Positions 7,540 through 16,174 of a stretch of DNA of 42,879 nt are shown here, in pieces; position 1 is the stretch's first letter; every line of letters starts with the position of its first letter. The stretch is from Candidatus Stackebrandtia faecavium (GTDB lineage Bacteria > Actinomycetota > Actinomycetes > Mycobacteriales > Micromonosporaceae). Under the pieces are notes generated by a model. The model did not search any database and was not told the DNA's origin. It saw only the letters and a program-made list of their open reading frames with translations. The stretch is from assembly GCA_019112895.1 (NCBI GenBank), contig DXIM01000029.1:1-42879 (forward strand), in the 5' to 3' direction. Both the position numbers and the translations under genes were made by a program.

Positions 7540-8754
7540 ATGAACGTTAACCCGGCGAGTCCCCAAATTGCTAGAGCTATCAACGATCGAATGGCTCTCG
7601 ACTTGCTCATTGAGCATGGGGAACTGACTGCGCCGCAGCTTAAGGAGCTAACTGGACTGTCGCGGCCCTCGGTGTCTGACCTGCTGGAACGCTTGCAAGA
7701 GAACGAATTGATTGAGGTCGTAGGGGAGGCTGGCGGGAAGCGTCGCGGGCCCAACGCCAAGCTCTATGGCGTCATTGGTGATCGTGCTCATGTTGCCGGT
7801 GTGGACCTTCGGGGTGGGGCCATTGATGTCAGCATCGCCGACCTGCGCGGAATTACTGTGAGTAGTTCTAAAAGAACAATTAGTGATAATCACTCCTTGG
7901 CGGCGTTGATTCGGCGGGCGGTGGCTGACGCGGGGCGCAAGGTTTCGCTCGACCCGGAACAACTGCACACCGTGGTCATCGGCGCTCCCGGTTTCGTGGA
8001 CCAGGCAACCGGTGACCTGATTCCCGGCTACGAATTCCCGGGCTGGAGCGACACCTTGTTTGCCGAACTCGTGGACGCACTCAACGTCCCGATCGCCTTC
8101 GAAAGCGAGGTGAACCTCGCTGGCACTGCGGAACTGCACAGGGGGGCGGGCCAGGGCAGGCGCGACCTTGCCCTGTTGTGGCTCGACCGAAGCGTGGGTG
8201 CATCGATCATCATGGACGGCAGACTGCGTCAGGGCGCCTCGGGCGGCGCGGGGGAGGTGGGCAAGTTCGCGATGCCGAACGTTTCCCTGCCCATAGCGGG
8301 CCGGGCCGCGGGCGGCCTGCACAGCTTGGTATCCGCGTCAGCCGTGCGACGGCTGGCCCTGGCGCATCGGCTCCCCGAAGGGCCGCTGGCGGAAGTTGTC
8401 GCGACGGCGTGCACGACCGACGACCACGCCAGTAACGAGTTCGTCTCGGAGCTGGCACAGCGCATCGCGATGGGCGTCTTGGGAGTTGTCGCTGTCGTCG
8501 ACCCCGGCCTCGTCGTCTTGTCCGGAGACATCGGACTGGCCGGGGACGAACGCCTGGCTGTCGAGGTGTCGCATTATCTATCGGCGATGGATGCCATCGA
8601 GACCGAGGTGGCCTCCTCCACAGTCAAGAAGCTTCCCGTGGTGAGCGGCGCGATTCTCGCGGCGTTGACGATTGCGCACGACGACATCTTCGGTGGTTCA
8701 CGGGAGCTGGTGGCCATGCAGCAGGAGAGCGGAGACTCGGAAGCGCTGGCTTAA
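7540..8754 (+). CDS. ROK-family transcriptional regulator
   Basis: This is a DNA-binding regulator with an N-terminal winged helix (about residues 8-65, LTAPQLKELTGLSRPSVSDLLERL) and a C-terminal ROK sugar-sensing domain. I prefer the ATG at 7540 because AAAGGA precedes it at a good distance; the ATG at 7525 adds five residues. The ROK domain lacks kinase features: the DxGGT phosphate loop reads VDLRGG, the catalytic 'NDxN' Asp is replaced in FESEVNLAG, and the CxCGxxGC zinc motif is absent. It therefore acts purely as a ligand-responsive repressor or activator. It diverges from the MFS transporter, its most likely target. Its TAA overlaps the stop of the convergent LysR gene. Confidence 0.88.
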   Translation: MNVNPASPQIARAINDRMALDLLIEHGELTAPQLKELTGLSRPSVSDLLERLQENELIEVVGEAGGKRRGPNAKLYGVIGDRAHVAGVDLRGGAIDVSIADLRGITVSSSKRTISDNHSLAALIRRAVADAGRKVSLDPEQLHTVVIGAPGFVDQATGDLIPGYEFPGWSDTLFAELVDALNVPIAFESEVNLAGTAELHRGAGQGRRDLALLWLDRSVGASIIMDGRLRQGASGGAGEVGKFAMPNVSLPIAGRAAGGLHSLVSASAVRRLALAHRLPEGPLAEVVATACTTDDHASNEFVSELAQRIAMGVLGVVAVVDPGLVVLSGDIGLAGDERLAVEVSHYLSAMDAIETEVASSTVKKLPVVSGAILAALTIAHDDIFGGSRELVAMQQESGDSEALA

Positions 8755-9677
8755 GCGTCTGTCTCCTTATTGCCCAAGCGTGAACGTGCGGCGGTGCGCA
8801 ACAGGCTCAGTACGGTCGCCACCGCGGGTCTATGGGCGCTGGCGGTGCGGTGCACGGCATAGACATCGCGACCGACGATCGGCGTGTCGAAATCGTGGAC
8901 GACGACGTCGTAACGACGATCGCGTACGGCCATTTCGGGGACGATCGAGATGCCCAGTCCGCGCGCTACCAGCGTCAACACGGTGTCGAGTCCCTCGAAT
9001 TGCCACTGCATGTATGGGGTGATGCCCGCCCCTCGCAGTAGGCGCTCCAGGGCGCGGCGCGCGGGTTCGCTTTCGAGGGTGGCTATCCAGGATTCATCCC
9101 CGAGTTCGCCCAAGTGGATGGATTCCGCGTCCGCCAGCGGGTGGTCGCGTGGCACGACGAGGACGAGCGGGTCATGACATAGAAAGTGGAAGGACAACGA
9201 ACCGACCTCGCTGCGTCGTCGCGTGCCACTCCAATCGTCTATTAGTGCAATATCGACATCGCCCGAACGTACCTGTGCGGTGCTCTCTGCGGCCGAAGCC
9301 TGATGGAGCTCAAGGGTGATGGCGCTGTGACTCCGTAGTCGGTGTGCGACTGGCGGCGCGAGTGCGACGGCGGCGCTGGGGTATGCGGCGACGACGACTC
9401 TTCCTTGTGGAACTTCCTCCTGGGCTGCCAGATCAGATTCAGCTGCTTCGATGGCTCCCAATATGTGGGCCGCGTGATTGACCAGCTTTTGGCCCGAATC
9501 CGTGAGGGCTGCACTACGCGCCGTGCGGTCGAGCAGTGACACCCCGGCCTCTTTCTCTAGCGTGGCCAGTTGTTGTGAGACCGCGGATGCTGTGTAGCCC
9601 AAGGCATCGGCGGTGGCGGCGATGCTGCCTCGATTCGCGAACTCGTAAAGCAGACGCAGCCGTCGTGGATCTAGCAT
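8751..9677 (-). CDS. LysR-family transcriptional regulator
   Basis: This 308-aa protein has the classical LysR layout: an N-terminal winged helix-turn-helix (about 1-60, SIAATADALGYTASAVSQQLATLEKEAGVSLLDR), a linker helix, and a two-lobed effector-binding domain (about 90-290). It is divergent from the aminotransferase at 9793, a pairing common in actinobacteria, so it probably controls that gene in response to an amino acid or keto acid (inference). Its ATG at 9677 has no Shine-Dalgarno but has TAAGAT exactly six bases upstream, so the mRNA is probably leaderless. The stop overlaps that of the ROK gene (TTAA shared at 8751-8754). Confidence 0.9.
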   Translation of the reverse strand: MLDPRRLRLLYEFANRGSIAATADALGYTASAVSQQLATLEKEAGVSLLDRTARSAALTDSGQKLVNHAAHILGAIEAAESDLAAQEEVPQGRVVVAAYPSAAVALAPPVAHRLRSHSAITLELHQASAAESTAQVRSGDVDIALIDDWSGTRRRSEVGSLSFHFLCHDPLVLVVPRDHPLADAESIHLGELGDESWIATLESEPARRALERLLRGAGITPYMQWQFEGLDTVLTLVARGLGISIVPEMAVRDRRYDVVVHDFDTPIVGRDVYAVHRTASAHRPAVATVLSLLRTAARSRLGNKETDA

Positions 9678-9738
9678 AAGGCTATCTTACGCACTCGTTC
9701 AGAAAGATTCGTTGGCGCTTAGGTATGGCTTGCGTAAG
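9677..9738. promoter_or_regulatory. LysR/aminotransferase divergent promoter with inverted repeats
   Basis: The minus-strand -10 box TAAGAT (complement of 9684-9689) lies six bases before the LysR ATG. CTTACGCA (9686-9693) and TGCGTAAG (9731-9738) form a perfect 8-bp inverted repeat 37 bp apart, and TAAG-N5-CTTA (9677-9689) overlaps the LysR start. Such paired half-sites fit LysR binding and bending of a shared divergent promoter (inference). Confidence 0.45.
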
Positions 9739-9792
9739 ACTTGGGATGTGACGAAAAGAAAACGTCACAAAACATCTCAAATTGGAGCATCC

Positions 9793-11043
9793 GTGCCTAT
9801 CTCCGCCACGCTGGCCGCCCATCAAGCAATGAACCAAAAGCGACAGTCCGGCGAGTACGTTCTTCCCCTCGGCTTCGGTGAAGCGGGGCTCCCCGTTCAC
9901 CCCAGCCTCACCAAGCAGCTGTCGGAATACTCCGACCGCAACAGCTACGGCCCCGTGGCCGGCGTCCCGCGGCTCCGCGAAGCCGCGGCGGGCTACTGGA
10001 GCCGCCGTGGCCTTCCGACCAGCACCGACGACGTCGTCGCAGGCCCCGGCAGTAAGTCGCTACTGTACGCGCTGCTCATGGCAGTCGAAGGTGACGTTCT
10101 GCTGCCACAGCCCAGCTGGGTCAGTTACGCAGCACAGGTGGAAATGGTCGGTTGCAAACCCCTGTTCATCCCCACCAAGGCGGGCCAGGGCGGGGTCCCG
10201 GACCCGGCCCTCATCGACGATTACCTCGACAACGCCCGCGACGCCGGTTTCGACGTCAAGGCCGTCGTTGTGACGCAGCCGGACAACCCAACCGGCACGA
10301 TGGCCGACCCCGACACCCTGAAAGCGCTGTGCGATAAGGCCCTCGCCCACGACCTGGTCATCATCTCGGATGAGATCTACCGGGATGTCGTGTTCGACCC
10401 GCAGCACGAATATGTCAGCGCCGCTGATCTCGCCGGTGACCGCACCATCATTACGACCGGTTTGAGCAAGAGCCTCGCGCTGGGCGGATGGCGTCTCGGC
10501 GTCGCACGGTTCCCGACGAACAGCCGAGGCGAAGCGCTCAAGGAACGTGCGCTCGAAATCGCCAGCGAAGTATGGTCCGCCCCGACCCAGCCGGTGCAGT
10601 ACGCCGCGGCCTACGCATTCGATGAACCGGAACCGATCACGGCGCGCATCGCGGCGAGCTGGAACCTGCATGCCTGCATCTCGCAGCGCATCTACCAGCA
10701 GTTCGTCGCGGCCGGGGCCGAAGTTTCGGTGCCCCAAGGAGCCTTCTACCTATACCCCGACCTGGCGCCGTTTCGGGAACACCTCGACAACGAGTGGGGT
10801 GTGCACAGCGGCATCGACCTGAGCGAGATGCTTCTCGACAAGTTCGCCGTCGGGGTATTGCCGGGTAGCGCCCTGGGCGACGGTAAGAAGGAACTTCGGT
10901 TCCGGGTCGCGACCAGCCAGCTGTACGGCGACACCGAGCAACAGCGCCTGGAGGCGCTGCACTCGGACGACCCACTCAATCTGCCGTGGATCGCCCGCGC
11001 GTGTGATCGGCTGGACGAAGTACTCAACCGGTTGACGCCCTGA
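9793..11043 (+). CDS. PLP-dependent class I/II aminotransferase
   Basis: This cytoplasmic fold-type I aminotransferase is 416 aa from the GTG at 9793, which is preceded by TTGGAG (9782-9787). The longer frame from 9712 adds a basic tail with no ribosome site. Family features are visible: YGPVAGVPRLREAAAGYW near the N-terminus, PDNPTGTMAD, SDEIYRDVVF with the Asp that contacts the pyridine nitrogen, the Schiff-base lysine in GLSKSLALGGWRLG, and FRVA with the carboxylate-binding Arg near the C-terminus. The substrate cannot be fixed; aspartate/aromatic/alanine-type enzymes are closest in pattern. It is divergent from a LysR gene that likely regulates it. Its last 20 bp overlap the 3' end of the convergent helicase gene. 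Confidence 0.88.
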   Translation: MPISATLAAHQAMNQKRQSGEYVLPLGFGEAGLPVHPSLTKQLSEYSDRNSYGPVAGVPRLREAAAGYWSRRGLPTSTDDVVAGPGSKSLLYALLMAVEGDVLLPQPSWVSYAAQVEMVGCKPLFIPTKAGQGGVPDPALIDDYLDNARDAGFDVKAVVVTQPDNPTGTMADPDTLKALCDKALAHDLVIISDEIYRDVVFDPQHEYVSAADLAGDRTIITTGLSKSLALGGWRLGVARFPTNSRGEALKERALEIASEVWSAPTQPVQYAAAYAFDEPEPITARIAASWNLHACISQRIYQQFVAAGAEVSVPQGAFYLYPDLAPFREHLDNEWGVHSGIDLSEMLLDKFAVGVLPGSALGDGKKELRFRVATSQLYGDTEQQRLEALHSDDPLNLPWIARACDRLDEVLNRLTP

Positions 11044-14000
11044 CGTCGACCACCGCGGCACCGTACGCCTCGTCCAACGCAGCGTCGATGCGGCGCCCAC
11101 GGCGTTTGAATCCAAGGATTTTCCGCGCCAACGCGTGCACGTCGCTGCGTGTCGAGGCTCCGTGCTGTTGACAGATCCATGTCACCAGCCTGATCAGGTC
11201 CTCGCTTCGGTAAGTCGTGATTGCGCCGCCGGTGATCGCTATCGGCGGCGTGTCGACAACGGGCTCTTCGCGTGGTGCGTCGAGCAGCGGCTTGACTGGC
11301 TCCGCCGGTTCGTCCTGTTTGTTCTCCGGCTGGTTCGTGTCGGTCGTATCGGACCCTTCCGCCTCGGGCGGGGCCGGCGTGATCGATTCTATGACCGGTT
11401 TCGGCGTGATCGGTTTACGCTGCCGCTTGGCTTGAGACGTCAGGCGTTCCAGCGCGGCTGTGTACGCGTCTACGAGCTTGCGTACCTCCGTATCCGGGTC
11501 ATGCCACCAGTGGGCGCTCCATACCCAATGCGTGGACCAGCCCGAGTCGTGCATCCGGCAGGCACGCAGCCTGTGCCTGTCTCGCACCGACATCCCACCG
11601 ACGGCCTCGACACCGTCCGATTCGATCGCAAGGACCGGCTCCTGGGTGCGGCGCGGATGCATCGCGGCCAACCCCGTGCGTTGGCCCGCGGCGTCACGCA
11701 GAGCCGTAACTGCGATGTCGTGCCGTGCGAGTCGCCTCGCAACCTGTGTTTCGAATGGATTCAGACTGTCGCCGTCCCGCACCGGGACGTCGTGGTATCC
11801 GCCCGCCGACATGTAATCCACGAGGGATTGGATCGGCGAATCCTGGGAGTCGGCGGTTGGGCCGCAGGCAGGACCCACGGTCACCGTGCGAAGTCGGGAT
11901 CGGCTGCTGGCCAGTGTCACGAATGCTTCGGCTTCTGAGGGGACCATGGTCGAAGCCTCGGAAGGTGCTGCCAGGGCGATGATGATGACGTCGCGTTCGT
12001 CGCCCTGCCAAGACTCCCATGGCTTGACAACACATCGTTGCGGATCCTTGCCGCTCATCAGCCGGTCGAGCTCAGGCTGCCGCCGACTTTGCTCCGCCAG
12101 CCGTTGCCGCACCTGGCGGGCGAGTCCCCGTGTCTCGGTGACGATGCCGAGACTGCTGTCGCGGTGATTGAGTGCGTGATCGACCGCGAGGTCGACCGCG
12201 CGATTCGCGACATCACCGATCTTTGGGCCGGCCACGATATGGCTGACGCAGTCGTCGACGCCGCGCCCCGGGAAGGGGATCAGCTGAGTGCGGTATGCCC
12301 GTTGCTGAGCGAAGCCGATGAGCCGATCGTCGAGGCTGCGGTAATGGTGGTGCAGCCGGTGCACCGGAAGCAGGTCCGACAGCGACTCCAGGATCGATGG
12401 CGTCCGTTCGGCGAGGTCATGCGACGGCCGCGGCGTCTGCCATGGGTCGCCGACAACGACGGTACGACGACCTCGCGCGATAGCGCCGACTACGTCGGGT
12501 ATCGGAAGCTGACCGGAATCGTCGACGATGACCACGTCGAATATCGACTCGGCCGGCAGGGCTGCAGCGATGTTTGAGGTGGACATCGCGATGCACGGGA
12601 AGGCGGCAGTGATCACCGGCTCCCCCTCGGCCAGGAGCCGCCGGATCGAGGAGCGGTTAGGGCGGGCTGTCAGTTGTTTGGTCACCAGCCGACATGCGTC
12701 GGTCTCATCGGTCACGGCTTGGAGTAGATGTTCGGTATTGCCGTGGTCAACGCGCATAGCGTTGAGCCGCTGATGTTCCAGGTCGTGGTGCACGAAGTCG
12801 CGGACCGTTTGGTCCAAGGGCAGTCGATGATACTGCGAGGACCGAGAATCGTTATATGTCAGATAATCCAGAAGGGACTGCGCGAAGCAGAACATGAACA
12901 TGTCCTGTGCTCTGTCCGTCGACGGGTGTTGCTGGTCCATTTCCTTCAGGAGCCTGGCCAATCCAGCGGCGTCGAGTTCGGCGCGCAGCGCACGAATCTG
13001 ACGCACGATCGCCGGGTAGCGCCGGTCCTGGGAAAGTCGCTCGACCCAATCACCCAGCACCGTTGTGGGCCATAGATGGGGCTCGCTGACGCTGAACAGT
13101 TTCGCTAGCGGCGCGAGGCTCTCCTCCACGTCAGCCAGTGCGCGGCTCGCCCTCGCGACAGGGATATCGGCCAACGGCACATGCGAATCGAGCTCCATGC
13201 GATGCCAACGTTTCCGCTGTTCTTGCGCGTTGATCAGCACCCGATGCGCACGTATCGGGTCGAAGGCGCGTTCGGTCCAGCAGCGGCGCACGTTACGCAA
13301 CAGGCGTCGGCGGCGCCGCCACGTGAGGCGCACGCCGTGATCCTTCCGCCATTTCGCGGTGGCTGTGGCGGCGATCCAGTCTGACAACGGGGCATTCCAC
13401 ACGTCACCGTTGAACGTCTCGAAAGTCTGGTCGATGCCGTGCAAGAACCCGAGAGTCTCGCGCCATTGCGGTACTGAGGACGTCGGCATCGGCCCGATGA
13501 CCGCCGTGAGCGCATCGATCGCGGACATTAGCTCCGTCCAGGCGTCGGCGGTGCGGTCCGCGAGGGCCAATGCCTCGTCGCAAGCCTTGACACTGTCGAG
13601 TTTGGCATCGAACCACGCGGAGACGGTCGAGTCGAGCGTGAAGCCGCCGAGCTCGGTATAGGACTTCAGGTCCCGAGAGATGCATTGTCGAATGGCGGGG
13701 TCGAGATGGCTGAGGCATTGCGTATCTAGCCGCGAATGCACCTGTACATGCTCGCTGAGCCGGGAAACAATGCAGCGCAAATCGAAAACCGAAAGATTCC
13801 ACGGCGTCCGTTTGCCATGGATGGCGGCGGCATAACCATGCAGGGCCGCACGGGAATGGGTGAGTTGCTCGTGAGTGGGAGCCGTGTCGGCCGGTTCCAA
13901 GGCAGTGGGCGAGTCAAGGCGGCGCCTGATGCGGTCGAAGGCGTGAGCGCGGGCCTGACCGCCCTCTTCGATGTCGAGGATCATCTCGCCGAGACCGACG

Positions 14001-14995
14001 TCGTTCAGGCGTCGCATGACCGTGTCAATGGCGTTGCGTTTGCGGCTGACGAACAACACACGCTGATTTCGGGCCGTGAGCGCCGCCACGAGGTTGGCCA
14101 TCGTGTGACTTTTGCCGGTGCCAGGCGGCGCCTGAACGACCAGGCTTTCACCATTGACTGCGCTGTCGATGACCCGGCTTTGCTCGGCGTCGGAATCCAG
14201 GACATGGAACTCGGTGGTGACCGGACGTGTATCGGATGGCGTGCATGGCGCGGCGGAGTCGGCGCTGATCGCGCGTTGGGCGAGCTCGTCTCCGGCCATG
14301 GCCGCGATGATCGCGTTGGACGGCAGGACCGGTTCCATTCGCTGCAGGTCTTTCGCCAGATGGAAACGCGAAAAGTCCATGAAGCACAAAGCGCTTGCGG
14401 CATCGACCTCGAATCCGGGAACCGCGGAAGCGGCACGTGTCAATTGGCTCGTGACCCGGTCCAATACCGCGGGCGGGTTGGTGTTGTCGGGTATGGGGAA
14501 CTGCTCTTTGGAGACCTCGACTCGATACGTCGAAGCAAGATGTTCGATGAGGACCGGGTTGACTGCCGGGTCATTGTCCAAGGTCATGAGCAGCGAATCG
14601 TGTCGGCGTTGAATTTCGACCGGATACAGCAGGACCGGCGAGGGCGTCGAGGTGTCGACGCCGTGCCAGGTGGCGAATCCGAAGGCGACGTAGCCGGTCT
14701 GGATGCCGAGGAGCTCATAGTGGTATTCGATCTCGTCGGCGAGTTCGAATAGAGGCGTTGTGGACGTCTCGGTGTCGGCGAGCAGCGTCACCAGGTCGAC
14801 CGGTTTACCGGCAATGAGCTGTGCGCCGATCTGCGCCGGATTGAGGCGGCACCGTCTGGCCGGATTGAGCAATTGGTCGATGGAAGCGGAAGCCATGAGC
14901 TCCTCGCGCCACTGTGCGGCCTTTTGCAGAACCAGGTGCGTGCGAGAATCCTGTTTGGAAGAGCGAACGGTCGAGTCGGACAAAGCTATCTCCAT
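11024..14995 (-). CDS. DUF4011-type SF1 helicase with decayed Vsr-like nuclease and DUF3320-like end
   Basis: This 1323-aa protein matches the single-chain DUF4011-helicase-Vsr-DUF3320 architecture, although most relatives are longer. Visible parts: an N-terminal DUF4011-like region (about 20-240, RLNPAQIGAQLIAGKPVDL... FMDFSRFHLAKDL); Walker A APPGTGKS at 289-296; motif Ia RVLFVSRKRNA; a long variable insert (about 350-780); motif II VDDSG at 824-828 (usually DEAS); motif III VVVGDPWQ; motif IV LHHHYRSLDDRLIGF; QGDERDV at 997-1003; Arg1032/Arg1034; then a Vsr/MTES_1575-like domain (1079-1175). In that last domain the 'IDLAV' metal Asp is replaced (RTGLAA) while AIESDG remains. A DUF3320-like module closes the protein (about 1260-1315). 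Relatives occur in defence islands (PADLOC 'Hhe', from memory). No Shine-Dalgarno precedes the ATG. Confidence 0.8.
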   Translation of the reverse strand: MEIALSDSTVRSSKQDSRTHLVLQKAAQWREELMASASIDQLLNPARRCRLNPAQIGAQLIAGKPVDLVTLLADTETSTTPLFELADEIEYHYELLGIQTGYVAFGFATWHGVDTSTPSPVLLYPVEIQRRHDSLLMTLDNDPAVNPVLIEHLASTYRVEVSKEQFPIPDNTNPPAVLDRVTSQLTRAASAVPGFEVDAASALCFMDFSRFHLAKDLQRMEPVLPSNAIIAAMAGDELAQRAISADSAAPCTPSDTRPVTTEFHVLDSDAEQSRVIDSAVNGESLVVQAPPGTGKSHTMANLVAALTARNQRVLFVSRKRNAIDTVMRRLNDVGLGEMILDIEEGGQARAHAFDRIRRRLDSPTALEPADTAPTHEQLTHSRAALHGYAAAIHGKRTPWNLSVFDLRCIVSRLSEHVQVHSRLDTQCLSHLDPAIRQCISRDLKSYTELGGFTLDSTVSAWFDAKLDSVKACDEALALADRTADAWTELMSAIDALTAVIGPMPTSSVPQWRETLGFLHGIDQTFETFNGDVWNAPLSDWIAATATAKWRKDHGVRLTWRRRRRLLRNVRRCWTERAFDPIRAHRVLINAQEQRKRWHRMELDSHVPLADIPVARASRALADVEESLAPLAKLFSVSEPHLWPTTVLGDWVERLSQDRRYPAIVRQIRALRAELDAAGLARLLKEMDQQHPSTDRAQDMFMFCFAQSLLDYLTYNDSRSSQYHRLPLDQTVRDFVHHDLEHQRLNAMRVDHGNTEHLLQAVTDETDACRLVTKQLTARPNRSSIRRLLAEGEPVITAAFPCIAMSTSNIAAALPAESIFDVVIVDDSGQLPIPDVVGAIARGRRTVVVGDPWQTPRPSHDLAERTPSILESLSDLLPVHRLHHHYRSLDDRLIGFAQQRAYRTQLIPFPGRGVDDCVSHIVAGPKIGDVANRAVDLAVDHALNHRDSSLGIVTETRGLARQVRQRLAEQSRRQPELDRLMSGKDPQRCVVKPWESWQGDERDVIIIALAAPSEASTMVPSEAEAFVTLASSRSRLRTVTVGPACGPTADSQDSPIQSLVDYMSAGGYHDVPVRDGDSLNPFETQVARRLARHDIAVTALRDAAGQRTGLAAMHPRRTQEPVLAIESDGVEAVGGMSVRDRHRLRACRMHDSGWSTHWVWSAHWWHDPDTEVRKLVDAYTAALERLTSQAKRQRKPITPKPVIESITPAPPEAEGSDTTDTNQPENKQDEPAEPVKPLLDAPREEPVVDTPPIAITGGAITTYRSEDLIRLVTWICQQHGASTRSDVHALARKILGFKRRGRRIDAALDEAYGAAVVDVRASTG

Positions 14996-15424
14996 CGAAC
15001 GAAATCACAGAAGCGGTGCGTAGAGTCGGACCGCTGTTGGTGAATCGCACTCGGTGCGATCCAAAAAGTGTCTATTGTGTCTTTACCCGTCTTACTGTTT
15101 CAGGCTAGCTAACCGCAATCGCGTGAGGCTAAATCTCGGCTGCGTGTCTCAGCATTAATCTGCCCAAGGCCGTTTCCTTCTGCGTGTCGGCATCGTTCCT
15201 TTGTCCATACCGTTCGATATCAATAATCAGCCGCGGATCGCGTGGAATCACCGTGTCGTCGGCCAGCCCAATGTCGGCACACGGCGCGCTGGGCCTGTCG
15301 CTCCCGTCGGCGAACAGTATTGACATGCGTCAAAGCAATGTCCCATGATGATTTATCGCCTTGCCCCGGCGAAGGGGGAATACGGTCGTATTCCACCCAC
15401 TCCGCTCACATGAAAGCGATGCCC
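14996..15424. other. Intergenic region between helicase and amidase genes
   Basis: This 429-bp divergent region holds the promoters of both neighbours. A perfect repeat ATCGCAC-TCG-GTGCGAT at 15044-15060 lies 49 bp upstream of the helicase start and could be an operator or small hairpin. On the minus strand, TTGCGG then TAAGAC about 18 bp later is a possible helicase promoter (near 15080-15120). A 65-codon minus-strand frame at 15129-15326 has no ribosome site and no recognisable similarity, so I do not call it a gene. Confidence 0.5.
15044..15060. repeat. 17-bp inverted repeat upstream of the helicase gene
   Basis: ATCGCAC and GTGCGAT flank TCG in perfect symmetry, 49 bp upstream of the helicase ATG. 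It could be an operator or a 5'-UTR hairpin. Nothing else in the window carries the same motif as far as I can see. Confidence 0.5.
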
Positions 15425-16120
15425 ATGAAACGCTTTGACCGAATTCGGAAACCACAGATATCCCGTCGTGGCCTACTGCAATCTACTGCCGCGGTCGCTG
15501 CCGGCGGGCTGCTCGCGTCCGCCGTGGACCTGTCGGCTCCCGCCGCGGCCCATGCCTCGGGCGAGCCCGTTCTTCTGTACGACCGCCAGGCGTGGGGTGC
15601 CCGTCCACCCACGAGTCCCATCGAGATCATCGACGCCCCGGACACGATCGTGGTCCACCACGCCGTGTGGCCGAACACCAACGACTTCTCCGAAAAACAC
15701 GCCTTCCAAGTCTCCCGCGAGATCCAGGATCTGCATATGGACGATAACGGTTGGATCGACGCCGGCCAGCAGTTGACGATCAGCCGAGGCGGCCACGTGA
15801 TGGAAGGTCGTGACCGCAGCTTCGAAGCGATCCGCGATGGAAAGCTGGCCTACGGAACGCAGGTGGGAAACCATAATGGTCATACGATCGGTATTGAGAA
15901 CGAAGGAACGTACACCGAGGCCGGGACCGTAGTCCCGACCAGCCAGTTCGGCTCGCTCGTGCAAACGTGCGCGTGGCTGTGTACCCAGTACAACCTGGAC
16001 CCGTTCGCGGCCATCAAGGGCCACCGAGACTTCAATGACACCATCTGCCCGGGGCAGGCCCTGTATGACCGACTCCCGGAGCTGCGGCAGCGCACCGCCG
16101 ACATGCTGTCGTACGCCTGA
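15425..16120 (+). CDS. Tat-exported N-acetylmuramoyl-L-alanine amidase / PGRP-like protein
   Basis: This exported peptidoglycan amidase (Amidase_2/PGRP fold) is 231 aa from the ATG at 15425; ATGs at 15410 and 15419 are alternatives and none has a strong Shine-Dalgarno. A twin-arginine signal, SRRGLLQ followed by an Ala/Gly-rich hydrophobic stretch, ends near AHASG (about residue 46). Zinc ligands of the family are present: His78/79 in VVHHAVW, His200 in KGHRDF and Cys208 in TICPG, and IGIENEGTY carries the family's core strand. It should cleave the bond between muramic acid and L-Ala in cell walls, for remodelling or attack on other bacteria (inference). It converges with the PLD-like gene across a shared terminator. 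Confidence 0.88.
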   Translation: MKRFDRIRKPQISRRGLLQSTAAVAAGGLLASAVDLSAPAAAHASGEPVLLYDRQAWGARPPTSPIEIIDAPDTIVVHHAVWPNTNDFSEKHAFQVSREIQDLHMDDNGWIDAGQQLTISRGGHVMEGRDRSFEAIRDGKLAYGTQVGNHNGHTIGIENEGTYTEAGTVVPTSQFGSLVQTCAWLCTQYNLDPFAAIKGHRDFNDTICPGQALYDRLPELRQRTADMLSYA

Positions 16121-16135
16121 ATTCTTCCCGGCATG

Positions 16136-16170
16136 AACGGGGGTGGACACAATTCGTGTCCACCCCCGTT
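16136..16170. terminator. Bidirectional terminator between amidase and PLD-like genes
   Basis: A perfect 15-bp stem (AACGGGGGTGGACAC at 16136-16150, complement at 16156-16170) with the 5-nt loop AATTC lies 15 bp after the amidase stop and 4 bp after the convergent PLD-like gene. It ends in GTTT on the plus strand. Confidence 0.85.
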
Positions 16171-16174
16171 TCCG

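Noticed and set aside
13736-14752. Plus-strand frame opposite the helicase gene
   Set aside because: It has no ribosome site and no recognisable motif, while the opposite strand shows ordered helicase motifs.
15129-15326. 65-codon minus-strand frame upstream of the amidase
   Set aside because: No Shine-Dalgarno or leaderless promoter, and no similarity I recognise; it may simply be intergenic.
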